Counted from the stretch's first letter, positions 16,556 to 25,991 are shown. The stretch: DNA of 64,000 nt from Hyphomicrobiales bacterium (GCA_900472485.1 UCII01000023.1:30017-94016), one strand, 5' to 3'. Program-made: numbers and translations. The notes: a model not told the origin generated them from the letters alone.

Positions 16556-19297
16556 TTACAGCGTACGGGTGATATGCTCGACGCGGAAGCACTCGATCGT
16601 GTCGCCGGCGCGAATATCTTCGTAGTTCTCGAAGGCCATGCCGCATTCCTGGCCGACATTGACTTCCGACACTTCGTCCTTGAAGCGCTTGAGGGTCTTG
16701 AGCTTGCCTTCGTGGATGACGACGTTGTCGCGCACCAGGCGGACGCCGACGCCACGCTCGACCTTGCCTTCGGTAACGCGGCAACCCGCAACCTTGCCGA
16801 CCTTCGTGATGTTGAACACCTCGAGGATCTCGGCATTGCCGAGGAAGGTTTCGCGGCGCTCCGGAGAGAGCAGGCCCGACATCGCCGCCTTCACGTCATC
16901 CACCAGGTCGTAGATGATGTTGTAGTAGCGGATCTCGATGCCTTGACGCTCGGCGAACTGACGTGCCTGCGCGTTGGCGCGGACGTTGAAGCCGATGATC
17001 GCTGCATTGGAGGCTTCCGCCAGCGAGACGTCCGACTCGGTGATGCCGCCTGCGCCCGAATGGACGATGCGGGCACGGACTTCGTCGGTGCCGAGCTTAT
17101 CGAGAGCGCCGGCAATGGCTTCGATCGAGCCCTGCACGTCGCCCTTGATAACAAGCGGGAATTCCTTCACGCCGACAGTCTGAAGCTGGGTCATCATCTG
17201 CTCGAGCGAACCGCGCTGGCCGGACAGGCGGGCAGCCGCCTTGTCGCGGGTGAGGCGCTGGCGATATTCCGAGATCTCGCGGGCGCGGCTCTCGCTTTCG
17301 ACGACGGCGAACTTGTCACCGGCCTGCGGTGCGCCGGAAAGGCCGAGCAGCTCGACCGGCATGGCCGGGCCTGCTTCCTTCACATGCTCACCCTTGTCGT
17401 TGACGAGCGCACGAACGCGGCCCCACTGATCGCCGGCAACGACGATCTGGCCGGGACGCAGCGTACCCTTCTGCACGAGCACGGTGGCGACGGAGCCGCG
17501 GCCGCGGTCGAGCTGGGCTTCGATGACGGTGCCTTCCGCCGTGCGGTTCGGATTGGCCTTGAGGTCGAGGATTTCCGCCTGCAGCAGGATGGCTTCGAGC
17601 AGCTTGTCGAGGTTGGTGCGGTTCTTCGCGGAGACTTCCACGTCGAGCACTTCACCGCCCATCGATTCGACGAAGACTTCGTGCTGCAGCAGTTCCGTGC
17701 GGACCTTCTGCGGGTTGGCTTCGTGCTTGTCGATCTTGTTGATCGCCACGATGATCGGAACACCCGCCGCCTTGGCGTGGTTGATCGATTCGATCGTTTG
17801 CGGCATCACGCTGTCGTCGGCCGCAACGACCAGGATCGCGATATCGGTCGCCTGGGCACCGCGAGCACGCATCGCCGTGAAGGCGGCGTGGCCGGGGGTG
17901 TCGATGAAGGTGATCTTCTGACCGTTCTGCTCGACCTGATAGGCACCGATATGCTGGGTGATGCCACCGGCTTCGCCGGCGACCACATTCGCATGGCGGA
18001 TGGCGTCGAGCAGCGAGGTCTTGCCGTGGTCGACGTGGCCCATGATGGTGACGACGGGCGGACGCGAAACCAGTTCGCCCTCCTCGTCGGCAACGTTGAA
18101 GATGCCCTGTTCGACGTCGGATTCCGAAACGCGCTTGACCGTGTGGCCGAATTCGCCGGCGATGAGTTCGGCCAGATCGGCGTCGATGACGTCGCCCGGC
18201 TTCATCATCTGACCTTCCTTCATCAGGTACTTGATGACGTCGACGGCGCGTTCGGACATGCGCTGCGACAGTTCCTGAATGGTGATGGTCTCGGGCAGCA
18301 CGACTTCACGCGAGATTTTTTCGCGCGTTTCTTGCATCTGGCTGCGGCGGAACTTTTCCTGACGGCGGCGCATGGCCGAAAGCGAACGGCCGCGTGCGTT
18401 GCCATCTTCGTCGACATCGGCGGTGGTGACCGTCAGCTTGCCGCGGCGGCGCTCTTCGTCTGTCTTCGGACGCGTGGTGACAGGCTTTGCCGGTTCGGGC
18501 CGGGTAACCTTGCCACGGATCGGAGCACCGCGCGACGGGCCACGGCTTTCCTCCTCCTCATTGCCCGGGCGACGGCGATTGGCCGGCGCTTCCGCGGCGG
18601 CTGCGCCGGGGCGGGCGGACTGAGGAGCAGAAGCATCCGGGCGGCGCGCAACGGCCGGCGACGGAGCTGGCTGTGCAGCCGGCTTCGGAGCTTCAACCTT
18701 CGCCTCGACGGGAGCGGCCGGAGCCTGATCGGCGACCTTGGCTGCTTCCGCGGCCTGAGCAACCTCTTCGGCGGCACGGCGCGCGGCTTCGGCCTGTTCG
18801 GCAACGCGGCGGGCTTCTTCTTCTTGGCGGCGTCGCGCTTCTTCCTCGGCACGACGCACGGCATCGGCGGCGTCGCGAACCTGGGCTTCGGCGAGCGCAC
18901 GGCGTCGAGCATCCATTTCGCCGGCCGACAGATGATTCAAGACCACCGGTCGCGACGAACGCTCCTGCTGCGGGCGCTGCTGGTTGTTCTGGCTGGACTG
19001 CTGCGGCCGTTGCTGCTGGCCGCCCGGCTGATGAATGCGCGGAGCCGGCTGCGGGGGGCGCGGCGGCTGCGGCGTCGGTTCTGCGACGCGCGTCACTGAT
19101 GGCGCTGTCGTCGGCGTGATTGGCTTTTCGTCTTCAGGACGTAGCGGGCGGCGCTTACGGGTCTCAACCACGACCGCCTTGGTGCGACCGCGGCCCATGT
19201 CCTGGCGCACGGTGCCCTGGTTTACGCCTGAAGGCTTCAAGGTGAGGGTCTTCTTACCCGAAACACTCAGCGTCTTGTCGTCTTGATTGTCGGTCAT
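16556..19297 (-). CDS. infB: Translation initiation factor IF-2
   Basis: 913 residues. The GTPase that places fMet-tRNA on the 30S subunit. The first ~300 residues are a low-complexity Ala/Pro/Arg/Glu linker including a charged coiled-coil-like block (RRAEEEARRRQEEEARR), typical of long alphaproteobacterial IF-2. Then comes the IF2-N domain (ITIQELSQRMSERAVDVIK). The G domain follows, with G1 GHVDHGKTSLLD near residue 417, G3 DTPGHAAF near 465 and G4 NKIDK. Domains II-IV end the protein (CGMAFENYEDIRAGD). It lies 101 bases after the ylxR-type gene and is closed by a terminator. Confidence 0.97.
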   Translation of the reverse strand: MTDNQDDKTLSVSGKKTLTLKPSGVNQGTVRQDMGRGRTKAVVVETRKRRPLRPEDEKPITPTTAPSVTRVAEPTPQPPRPPQPAPRIHQPGGQQQRPQQSSQNNQQRPQQERSSRPVVLNHLSAGEMDARRRALAEAQVRDAADAVRRAEEEARRRQEEEARRVAEQAEAARRAAEEVAQAAEAAKVADQAPAAPVEAKVEAPKPAAQPAPSPAVARRPDASAPQSARPGAAAAEAPANRRRPGNEEEESRGPSRGAPIRGKVTRPEPAKPVTTRPKTDEERRRGKLTVTTADVDEDGNARGRSLSAMRRRQEKFRRSQMQETREKISREVVLPETITIQELSQRMSERAVDVIKYLMKEGQMMKPGDVIDADLAELIAGEFGHTVKRVSESDVEQGIFNVADEEGELVSRPPVVTIMGHVDHGKTSLLDAIRHANVVAGEAGGITQHIGAYQVEQNGQKITFIDTPGHAAFTAMRARGAQATDIAILVVAADDSVMPQTIESINHAKAAGVPIIVAINKIDKHEANPQKVRTELLQHEVFVESMGGEVLDVEVSAKNRTNLDKLLEAILLQAEILDLKANPNRTAEGTVIEAQLDRGRGSVATVLVQKGTLRPGQIVVAGDQWGRVRALVNDKGEHVKEAGPAMPVELLGLSGAPQAGDKFAVVESESRAREISEYRQRLTRDKAAARLSGQRGSLEQMMTQLQTVGVKEFPLVIKGDVQGSIEAIAGALDKLGTDEVRARIVHSGAGGITESDVSLAEASNAAIIGFNVRANAQARQFAERQGIEIRYYNIIYDLVDDVKAAMSGLLSPERRETFLGNAEILEVFNITKVGKVAGCRVTEGKVERGVGVRLVRDNVVIHEGKLKTLKRFKDEVSEVNVGQECGMAFENYEDIRAGDTIECFRVEHITRTL

Positions 19298-19398
19298 TCC
19301 GTTCCTGTTCCTTCGGACAGGGCTCGGAAACGTCCGTTAGACCCTGTCGTTCAATGCATGTACCTTAATGAGGCGTCCGGCAAAGGCCGGTGACCGCG

Positions 19399-20091
19399 TC
19401 ATTGTTTTCGCCGGCCAGCGCCGCCCGTTGCCCGGGACTGACCGCCGTTGCGGTACCGTTCGAGCAGGTTTGCGCGCTTCACTACACCCTCACCCGCCTG
19501 CCCTGCAAGCGCTGCGGCATGGATAAAAGCATTCTGGCCCATCAGTTCGTCCATTTCCGCCTCCGTAAAGACACGGAAGGACGGTATTTCCGCTTCTGTC
19601 TCCATGCCGAGATGCCAGGCCTTCCTTGCCTGATCGATCTTGCGCACGCCATCGGCAGCGGCGTTTATCGCATGGAACACGGCACGTGCCGAGCCGTTGC
19701 GAACGGCGCCATCCACTTTCGACGAGCCGGATACGAACTGGCCCGCCTTGCGTGCCATGTTCATCATCCCGGCCAGTTGCGCCGCAAGAAGGCGGTCGAC
19801 GATAGCGCCGAGATCGCTCGGCGCGGTCACCTCCGCCTTCAGGGCGCGGGAGAACAACTTCTTTGCCACTGCCTTGTCTACGAGCGCCCGGTCGACCTTG
19901 ACCCAGCATCCGCGTCCCGGCAGCTGCCGCTTCAGATCCGGAACGACGGTTCCGTCCGGAGCGGCGACGAAGCGGATCAGCTCATCCGGCGATCCGCTTT
20001 CGCGTGTTACGATGCACATACGGCCATTTGCGCCGTCACCCGCAAGATCGTCGTCCTCGGGTACGGCCTTCGGCCCCTCTGCGCTCATCAT
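19399..20091 (-). CDS. YlxR-type RNA-binding protein (DUF448) with L7Ae-like C-terminus
   Basis: 230 residues. The N-terminal DUF448/YlxR domain shows RMCIVTRESGSPDELIRFVAAPDGTVVPDL and GRGCWVKVDR. The C-terminal half (LLAAQLAGMMNMARKAGQFVSGSSKVDGAVRNG) resembles the L7Ae/YlxQ RNA-binding fold, so one protein combines what Bacillus encodes as ylxR plus ylxQ. The ATG overlaps the nusA stop (ATGA), so it is translationally coupled. The conserved position between nusA and infB supports a role in RNA or translation, but its function is not established. Confidence 0.92.
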   Translation of the reverse strand: MMSAEGPKAVPEDDDLAGDGANGRMCIVTRESGSPDELIRFVAAPDGTVVPDLKRQLPGRGCWVKVDRALVDKAVAKKLFSRALKAEVTAPSDLGAIVDRLLAAQLAGMMNMARKAGQFVSGSSKVDGAVRNGSARAVFHAINAAADGVRKIDQARKAWHLGMETEAEIPSFRVFTEAEMDELMGQNAFIHAAALAGQAGEGVVKRANLLERYRNGGQSRATGGAGRRKQ

Positions 20092-21698
20092 GCTTCCTGC
20101 TCGGCCTCGCCTTCACCTTCCGATACCTCTTCGGCTTCGGTAGCGAGATCGGCTTCGGTGATCCAGCCGGCCAGCAGGCGGGCCTGCACGACCATCTGCT
20201 CAGCTTCTACGCGCGAGACTTCGAGCTTCGAAAACAGGCCTTCGAACTTCTTCGTTTCGCCGTTCTTGCGCTCGGACCAGCCAACGAGATCGTCGGCGGC
20301 GCAGCCGGCGAAGTCCTCGATCGTCTTGATGCCGTCCTCGCCGAGGGCAACCATCATCTGCGCCGTCATGCCGTTGATCTCACGCAGCTCGTCGGAAACG
20401 CCGAGAGCCTTGCGCTTCTCGTCCATCTCCGCCTCGAGCTTCTCGAGATATTCGCGGGCACGGGTCTGGATTTCCTGGGCGGTATCTTCGTCGAAACCGT
20501 CGATCGAGGAGATTTCGTCGAGATCGACGTAAGCCAGTTCCTCGACGGCGGCAAAGCCTTCGGAGGCCAGAACCTGGCCGACCATTTCATCGACGTCGAG
20601 CGCGTCCATGAACAGGTTCGTACGTTCGTTGAATTCCTTCTGACGGCGTTCCGATTCCTCGGCTTCCGTCATGATGTCGATATCCCAGCCGGTCAGCTGC
20701 GAAGCGAGGCGGACGTTCTGGCCGCGGCGGCCGATGGCCAGCGAAAGCTGCTCGTCCGGCACCACGACTTCGATGCGCTCGGCGTCCTCATCGAGAACGA
20801 CCTTGGCGACTTCGGCCGGCTGCAACGCGTTGACGACGAAGTTCGCCGGCTCGCTGGACCAGGGAATGATATCGATCTTTTCGCCCTGCAGCTCGCCGAC
20901 GACGGCCTGGACGCGCGAACCGCGCATACCGACGCAGGCGCCGACCGGATCGATCGACGAGTCGTTCGAGATGACCGCGATCTTGGCGCGCGAACCCGGA
21001 TCGCGGGCAACCGACTTCACCTGGATGATGCCGTCGTAGATTTCGGGCACTTCCATGGTGAAGAGCTTGACCATGAACTGCGGATGCGTGCGCGACAGGA
21101 AGATCTGCGGGCCGCGCTGTTCGCGACGGACGTCGTAGACATAGGCGCGGACGCGGTCGCCGTAGCGGAAGTTTTCGCGCGGGATCATTTCGTCGCGGCG
21201 GATAATGCCTTCGCCACGGCCGAGGTCGACGATGACGTTGCCGTATTCGACGCGCTTGACGGTGCCGTTGACGATTTCGCCGACACGATCCTTGAATTCG
21301 TCGAACTGGCGGTCACGCTCGGCTTCGCGCACCTTCTGCACGATGACCTGCTTTGCCGACTGGGCGGCGATGCGGCCGAAATCCATCGGCGGCAGCGGAT
21401 CGGCGATGAAATCGCCGAGGGCTGCGTCCGGATTGCGGTCGCGGGCCAGTTCCAGCGGGATCTGCGTGGAATAGTCCTCTGCCTTTTCGACCACTTCGAG
21501 CAGACGCTGCAGGCGGATTTCACCCGTCTTCGGGTTGATGTCGGCGCGGATGTTCGATTCCGTGCCGTAACGCGAGCGCGCGGCCTTCTGGATCGCATCC
21601 GCCATTGCGGCAAGCACGATCTCGCGGTCGATGACCTTTTCGCGCGCCACTGCATCTGCGATCTGCAGAAGTTCTAGCCGGTTCGCACTGACTGCCAT
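20088..21698 (-). CDS. nusA: Transcription termination/antitermination factor NusA
   Basis: 536 residues. It binds RNA polymerase, affecting pausing, termination and rRNA antitermination. Domains in order: N-terminal polymerase-binding domain (MAVSANRLELLQIADAVARE), S1 domain (VGEIVNGTVKRVEYGNVIVDLG), two KH domains (GACVGMRGSRVQAVVGELQGEKIDI; SLAIGRRGQNVRLASQLTGWDIDI) and a C-terminal acidic region with helix-hairpin-helix-like repeats (FAAVEELAYVDLDEIS; IKTIEDFAGCAADDLVG). It is 63 bases after rimP and overlaps the next gene by four bases. Confidence 0.97.
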   Translation of the reverse strand: MAVSANRLELLQIADAVAREKVIDREIVLAAMADAIQKAARSRYGTESNIRADINPKTGEIRLQRLLEVVEKAEDYSTQIPLELARDRNPDAALGDFIADPLPPMDFGRIAAQSAKQVIVQKVREAERDRQFDEFKDRVGEIVNGTVKRVEYGNVIVDLGRGEGIIRRDEMIPRENFRYGDRVRAYVYDVRREQRGPQIFLSRTHPQFMVKLFTMEVPEIYDGIIQVKSVARDPGSRAKIAVISNDSSIDPVGACVGMRGSRVQAVVGELQGEKIDIIPWSSEPANFVVNALQPAEVAKVVLDEDAERIEVVVPDEQLSLAIGRRGQNVRLASQLTGWDIDIMTEAEESERRQKEFNERTNLFMDALDVDEMVGQVLASEGFAAVEELAYVDLDEISSIDGFDEDTAQEIQTRAREYLEKLEAEMDEKRKALGVSDELREINGMTAQMMVALGEDGIKTIEDFAGCAADDLVGWSERKNGETKKFEGLFSKLEVSRVEAEQMVVQARLLAGWITEADLATEAEEVSEGEGEAEQEA

Positions 21699-21761
21699 TG
21701 TCTTTAGTCTCCGTCTTCCTGCCTTCTGGTTTCCCGTTCCGTCAGGCGGTTCGTTGATCGG

Positions 21762-22364
21762 TTATTCCTGGTCGTCCGCTTCGTTCTGGTTCGCTGCCTC
21801 GGCTTTCGCCAGCTTGTCGGCGCGCAGCGCGTCGCGGATGAGATCGTCCGTCAGGATCAGCTTGGCTTCGGCCAGTGTGCTGAACGGAATGGTCACCTTG
21901 GGCTCCTCGCCATAGGCGACCTGGTCGCGTTCGATCGTGAAGCCGTCATTGTCGACGGCGGCGATCTTGCCGCGGAAACGCTTGCGGTTGTCAACGAGGA
22001 TCGACGTCTCGCACTTGACGATATGGCCGATCCAGCGCTGGAAATCCGACTTTCGCACCATCGGGCGGTCGATGCCGGGCGACGACACTTCGAGATGATA
22101 CGCCTTATCGATCGGATCTTCCACATCCAGGACCGGAGAAATGGCCATGGAGACCCCTTCGCAGTCCTCGACGGTCATGGTGCCGTCGTTGCGCTCGGTC
22201 ATCACCTGCAGCGTCAGGCCGTTCAGATTGAGGAGGCGCACGCGCACCAGGCGGAAGCCCATGCCCACAAGGACGGGCTCGATGATGGCGGCGACGCGCT
22301 GGTCAAGGCCGGTTTCGACGATCAGCCGGGGTTCATTGGTATTGTCTGCGTTTGTCACGTCCGA
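21762..22364 (-). CDS. rimP: Ribosome maturation factor RimP
   Basis: 200 residues. It assists 30S subunit assembly. Recognisable RimP blocks are IEPVLVGMGFRLVRVRLLN, VEDCEGVSMAISPVLDVEDPI and YHLEVSSPGIDRPMVRKSDF. An ATG at 22394 opens the frame ten codons earlier, but the TTG at 22364 has AGGAG seven bases before it and gives LSDVTNADN, matching the family N-terminus, so TTG is preferred. It is the first gene of the rimP-nusA-ylxR-infB operon. Confidence 0.94.
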   Translation of the reverse strand, partial: SDVTNADNTNEPRLIVETGLDQRVAAIIEPVLVGMGFRLVRVRLLNLNGLTLQVMTERNDGTMTVEDCEGVSMAISPVLDVEDPIDKAYHLEVSSPGIDRPMVRKSDFQRWIGHIVKCETSILVDNRKRFRGKIAAVDNDGFTIERDQVAYGEEPKVTIPFSTLAEAKLILTDDLIRDALRADKLAKAEAANQNEADDQE

Positions 22365-22411
22365 CAAGCATTCACTCCTGCATTGTTCATGCATTGGGAG
22401 ATCGCGCTAAT

Positions 22412-22442
22412 AAAAAAGAGCGGGTCCTTGCGGCCCACTCTT
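22412..22442 (-). terminator. Terminator between the lytic transglycosylase and rimP
   Basis: Minus-strand hairpin with arms near AGAGTGGGCC and GGACCCGCTCT around GCAA, followed by six T (22412-22417). It is positioned to end the transglycosylase transcript. It could equally attenuate transcription entering rimP if that promoter lies further upstream. Confidence 0.72.
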
Positions 22443-22525
22443 CATCACACGATCAAGAATTTGATGCGGATATAAGCCTCTTTCCGGCAAATTGCAAGGC
22501 ATTCGCGCCGAAAGCCTTTCCGCAG

Positions 22526-23968
22526 CTATTTCAGCACGCCCAGCATCGAACTGTCCGGATAGCAGGTGGGCTTCATGCCGCTCTTTTCCTGCCACTGGCC
22601 GATCGAGCGCCTAGTCTTGTAGCCCGGCAGGCCGTCCGTGCCGCCGACGTCATAGCCCTTGCGCTCGAGGGCCTTCTGCATGTTGGCGACGTCGGAGCGC
22701 AGCATCTTGCCGACATCGCCCCATTTTTCCTGGAAGGCGCCGCTGCCATTGGCAATGCGATCGGCGAGATTGCCGATATAGAGGCTGTAGAGGTCGGAAT
22801 TGTTGTATTCCTTGATGACGTAGAAATTCGGCGTGACGATGAATTCCGGCCCATCGCGGCCGGCCGGCACCAGCATCATGCCGCTGGCGCGCATTTCGTC
22901 CGCCGGAAGGTCCTTGCCAGAAACCGGCTTGATCCCGAGCGAAGCCCATTGCGAAATCGGCTTGGCAAGATCAGGCCCTTCCTGCGCGCAGGACACGTTC
23001 TGCGGGATGGTCACTTCGTATCCCCAACTCCGGCCGCGCTGCCAGCCCTTCTGAACCATATAGTTGGCGATGGATGCCAGCGTATCCGGCACGGAAGTCC
23101 AGATGTTGCGATGGCCGTCGCCATCGAAATCGACGGCATATTTCAGGTAGTTGGTCGGCATGAATTGCGGCTGGCCGAGCGCTCCGGCCCAGGAGCCCTT
23201 GAACTGATCCGGCGTGACATCGCCATGTTCGAGGATGCGCAGCCCGGCGATCAGCTCGTTACGGAACATATCCTTGCGCGTCGACATGAAAGCTTTGGTC
23301 GCCAGAACCTGCATCGCCGAATTCGGCAGTTTGGCGATGCCGAAGCCGGTCTCTCGGCCCCAGATCGCCAGCAGGATTGGTCCGGGTACGCCATAGGTCT
23401 TCTCGATGCGCCGCAGCACCGGCCCATATTGCGAGGCGAGGCTCCGCCCGGTTACGGCCAGTTTCTGTAACCGTCCCTCATTGAAATAGGGGGCGGGAGA
23501 GGAGAATTCGGCCTGGCTCTGCGCCTGTTGTTTCGGCTTCGGGAAGCCCGGCGGCTCGAGATCGGGCAGATCCCAGTTCAGCGTCACGCCCGCGAAAGCG
23601 GCTTGGAAGGTCTTTTCTGAAATCCCGGCCTTTCGCGCCTCCGGCCAGAGATCCTTTTGAATCCAGGTTTGAAACTGCGCTTCGACATCGGCTTTCGAGG
23701 CGGCGAGAGCGGGGAGGGGAAGGAGGGCGAGGAGGAGGATGAGCAGCGGTAGAATGCGCCGGAAGATACCCCCCTCTGTCCCTTTCGGGACATCTCCCCC
23801 ACAAGGGGGGAGATTGTGGGCGGCGGGCTTCGCGGCATATCGAAGGTTCGAAGTCTCTACGATTACGGTGGCAGATGGTTTGGCGAAGACGGTGCCGCAA
23901 GCGGCCAATCTCCCCCCGTGTGGGGGAGATGTCACGAAGTGACAGAGGGGGGTGCGCACTCTCCTCAT
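22526..23968 (-). CDS. Lytic murein transglycosylase (MltB-like, SLT_2 + PG-binding)
   Basis: 480 residues from ATG 23968, which has AAGGG eight bases before it. The mature enzyme cleaves peptidoglycan glycan strands. Catalytic region: AIWGRETGFGIAKLP (catalytic Glu) and SWAGALGQPQFMPTNYLKYAVDFDGDG. A C-terminal peptidoglycan-binding domain (NMQKALERKGYDVGGTDGLPG) follows. The oddity is the N-terminus: the hydrophobic signal segment (ILPLLILLLALLPLPALAA) begins only around residue 72, because a palindromic intergenic element (23769-23953) lies in frame between the start codon and the signal sequence. No other ATG, GTG or TTG start between the element and the signal was found. Confidence 0.85.
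   Translation of the reverse strand: MRRVRTPLCHFVTSPPHGGRLAACGTVFAKPSATVIVETSNLRYAAKPAAHNLPPCGGDVPKGTEGGIFRRILPLLILLLALLPLPALAASKADVEAQFQTWIQKDLWPEARKAGISEKTFQAAFAGVTLNWDLPDLEPPGFPKPKQQAQSQAEFSSPAPYFNEGRLQKLAVTGRSLASQYGPVLRRIEKTYGVPGPILLAIWGRETGFGIAKLPNSAMQVLATKAFMSTRKDMFRNELIAGLRILEHGDVTPDQFKGSWAGALGQPQFMPTNYLKYAVDFDGDGHRNIWTSVPDTLASIANYMVQKGWQRGRSWGYEVTIPQNVSCAQEGPDLAKPISQWASLGIKPVSGKDLPADEMRASGMMLVPAGRDGPEFIVTPNFYVIKEYNNSDLYSLYIGNLADRIANGSGAFQEKWGDVGKMLRSDVANMQKALERKGYDVGGTDGLPGYKTRRSIGQWQEKSGMKPTCYPDSSMLGVLK
23769..23953. repeat. RIME-like palindromic mosaic element inside a coding 5' end
   Basis: A ~185-bp inverted repeat. The left arm (CCCCCTCTGTCCCTTTCGGG, then ACATCTCCCCCACAAGGGGG) mirrors the right arm (CTCCCCCCGTGTGGGGGAGA, then TGTCACGAAGTGACAGAGGG), each arm holding its own smaller palindrome. 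The layout recalls the RIME elements described in rhizobia. The frame of the lytic transglycosylase stays open through the whole element. Confidence 0.85.
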
Positions 23969-23996
23969 GAACCTGTCCCTTATTGCAGCTCTCAAA

Positions 23997-24602
23997 TCAA
24001 ATCACCGTCCGCGCCCTCAGCGCCGCCGCAAGCGTACCCTCGTCGAGATAATCGAGTTCGCCTCCGACAGGCACACCATGGGCAAGACGGGTGATCTTGA
24101 CCTCGAGGCCATCAAGCTGGTCGGTTATATAGTGTGCTGTGGTTTGCCCCTCGACCGTCGCATTGACGGCGATGATGATCTCACGGATGCCGCCTTCGCT
24201 GACGCGAGCGATCAATCCGCGAATGTTGAGATCGTCAGGCCCGACACCGTCGAGGGGCGACAGGACACCGCCGAGAACGTGATAGGCGGCGTTCATCGCG
24301 CCTGATCGTTCCAGCGCCCAGAGATCGGAGACATCCTCGACGACGATGATAACGGACTGGTCGCGACGGTCGTCGGTGCAGACGGTGCAGGGATCGACGG
24401 TATCGACATTGCCGCAGCGCGAGCAGATCTTCACCTTGTCATAGGCATCGCCCATGGCATGGGACAGTGGCCCGAGGAGCTGGTCCTTCTTCTTGATGAG
24501 ATGCAGCGCCGCGCGGCGCGCCGAGCGCGGCCCGAGGCCCGGCACTTTCGCCAGGAGCTGAATGAGTTTTTCGATTTCGGGGCCGGTGACTCGCTTTGCC
24601 AT
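23997..24602 (-). CDS. recR: Recombination protein RecR
   Basis: 201 residues. It works with RecF/RecO to load RecA on gapped DNA. The helix-hairpin-helix LIQLLAKVPGLGPRSARRAALHLI starts the protein, followed by the four-Cys zinc finger (CSRCGNVDTVDPCTVC), and the Toprim domain (IIVVEDVSDLWALERSG; REIIIAVNATVEGQTTAHYI). In many bacteria it forms a dnaX-ybaB-recR unit. Here dnaX and ybaB lie on the same strand about 2.5 kb upstream, with the LysE, MOSC, hydrolase and Lrp genes in between. Confidence 0.97.
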   Translation of the reverse strand: MAKRVTGPEIEKLIQLLAKVPGLGPRSARRAALHLIKKKDQLLGPLSHAMGDAYDKVKICSRCGNVDTVDPCTVCTDDRRDQSVIIVVEDVSDLWALERSGAMNAAYHVLGGVLSPLDGVGPDDLNIRGLIARVSEGGIREIIIAVNATVEGQTTAHYITDQLDGLEVKITRLAHGVPVGGELDYLDEGTLAAALRARTVI

Positions 24603-24659
24603 GGGAGGCTTTTAGCTCATATGCTCAAGGAACGGAATCTCGGAAGGAACGGTTGACCG

Positions 24660-25283
24660 ATGAAAATTCTCGCCGTGTGCCGTGGTGTTCCTAAAACGCT
24701 GCCGGGCAAGAAAGCGAAGACCGGTATCAACAAGCATGCCGTCAACGGTACCGTCATGATCGACGAGCTGGGGCTGCTAGGCGATGCTATCTGCAATCGC
24801 AAGCATCATGGCGGCCGTGACCAGGCGGTTTATGTCGAAGGTTCGGTGACGCTGGACTGGTGGGCAAACGAGCTTGGACGATCGCTGGAGCCGGGCACCT
24901 TCGGTGAAAATCTCATCATCGAAGGCCTGGACAATCGCAAGATCGCTGTCGGCGATCAATTCATAGCCGGCGATCTTGTTCTGGAGGTGACCTCGGCGCG
25001 TATCCCCTGTTCCACCTTTGCAGCGAAGATGGGGGATCCACAATTCGTCAAGCGCTATATCCGGGCCGGTCGCCCCGGCATCTACTGCCGCGTTCTTGCG
25101 AGCGGCACGGTGAGCGCTGACATGCTGGTCACCTACCTGCCTTATGCCGACGCGAGGGTCACCATGCCGGAAATGATGGCGACCTTCGGCAGGCGATTGT
25201 CGCGGCAGGATCGGGCGCGCTATCTGGCGGCGCCTATCCATTATAAGTTGCGTGCGTTCATCGAGAGCGACGCAGCAGCGTGA
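24660..25283 (+). CDS. MOSC domain-containing protein
   Basis: 207 residues. MOSC domains occur in molybdenum-cofactor sulfurases and in YiiM/YcbX-type molybdoenzymes that reduce N-hydroxylated compounds. The family elements are visible: GLLGDAICNRKHHGGRDQAVYVE near residue 42, GTFGENLIIEGLDNRKIAVGD, and the conserved cysteine in ARIPCSTFAAKMGD, near residue 120, which in this family coordinates molybdenum. The overall length suits the YiiM-like group. Start ATG 24660, 57 bases from the divergent recR start. Confidence 0.88.
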   Translation: MKILAVCRGVPKTLPGKKAKTGINKHAVNGTVMIDELGLLGDAICNRKHHGGRDQAVYVEGSVTLDWWANELGRSLEPGTFGENLIIEGLDNRKIAVGDQFIAGDLVLEVTSARIPCSTFAAKMGDPQFVKRYIRAGRPGIYCRVLASGTVSADMLVTYLPYADARVTMPEMMATFGRRLSRQDRARYLAAPIHYKLRAFIESDAAA

Positions 25284-25285
25284 AA

Positions 25286-25897
25286 TCACCGCATGGCAAT
25301 CGCGACGGCCGCGCCTGCCATGGTGCCGGCGCTGGCGCGATTGGCGATACGCACAGCCCGGCGACTCCTAAGGAAGGTTCTGGCTTTGGCCGCCAGCATC
25401 GCCCAGGAGAGATCGATGACGACGAGCACTGCAAACATCGTCGCCACCAGCTCGGCCCAGCCGGAGATCGTCACGCCGTGCAGATCGATGATCGAGGGCA
25501 GCAGCGCCACATAGAAGACCATGATCTTCGGATTGCCCATGGTGACCGTGAAACCGGCGAGGAAGAGCCGTGTGGCCGATTGCTCGTCCGGCAACTCCTC
25601 TCCCGTGGTGTCGGAGGAGGCAAACCACATCTTCCAGGCAAGATAGAGCAGGTAGGCGACGCCAAGCCATTTGATGACCACGAAGGCGAGATGGAAGGTT
25701 TCGGCAATGGTCGCAAGGCCGGCAACGGCGCAGGTGAGCCAGATCGCCTCGCCGAGCCACATGCCGGACAGGAACGGCAGTACGTTGCGCGCGCCCTTCG
25801 TCAGCACGCGCGCCACCAGTGCCGCGATGTTCGGTCCCGGCGATCCCGCCGCAATGAACAAGGCACCGGCAAAAACAAGCAGCGTCGATAGGCTCAT
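25286..25897 (-). CDS. LysE family amino-acid exporter
   Basis: 203 residues with about six membrane spans. The N-terminus MSLSTLLVFAGALFIAAGSPGPNIAALVARVL contains the LysE/RhtB signature G-P-G/S-P-x near residue 20, and FLAGFTVTMGNPKIMVFYVALLP is the second hallmark (NPK motif). The substrate is unknown. The start is ATG 25897 with GGAGGG six bases before it; the frame extends upstream without such support. It lies on the same strand as the small hydrolase, with a divergent Lrp-type regulator beyond, a common arrangement for exporter regulation. Confidence 0.9.
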   Translation of the reverse strand: MSLSTLLVFAGALFIAAGSPGPNIAALVARVLTKGARNVLPFLSGMWLGEAIWLTCAVAGLATIAETFHLAFVVIKWLGVAYLLYLAWKMWFASSDTTGEELPDEQSATRLFLAGFTVTMGNPKIMVFYVALLPSIIDLHGVTISGWAELVATMFAVLVVIDLSWAMLAAKARTFLRSRRAVRIANRASAGTMAGAAVAIAMR

Positions 25898-25991
25898 CGC
25901 ATTCCCTCCGGTCAGGCACGCCAGACGATCTCTGGAAGAAGGGGTCAGAAATAGCATTCCGGCGCGGCTTTTCCAAATGCCGGATTTGCGG

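Noticed and set aside
16529..19099. 856-residue open frame on the plus strand
   Set aside because: It is antisense to infB in the GC-rich linker and G domain; the minus-strand product has every IF-2 motif and the plus frame has none.
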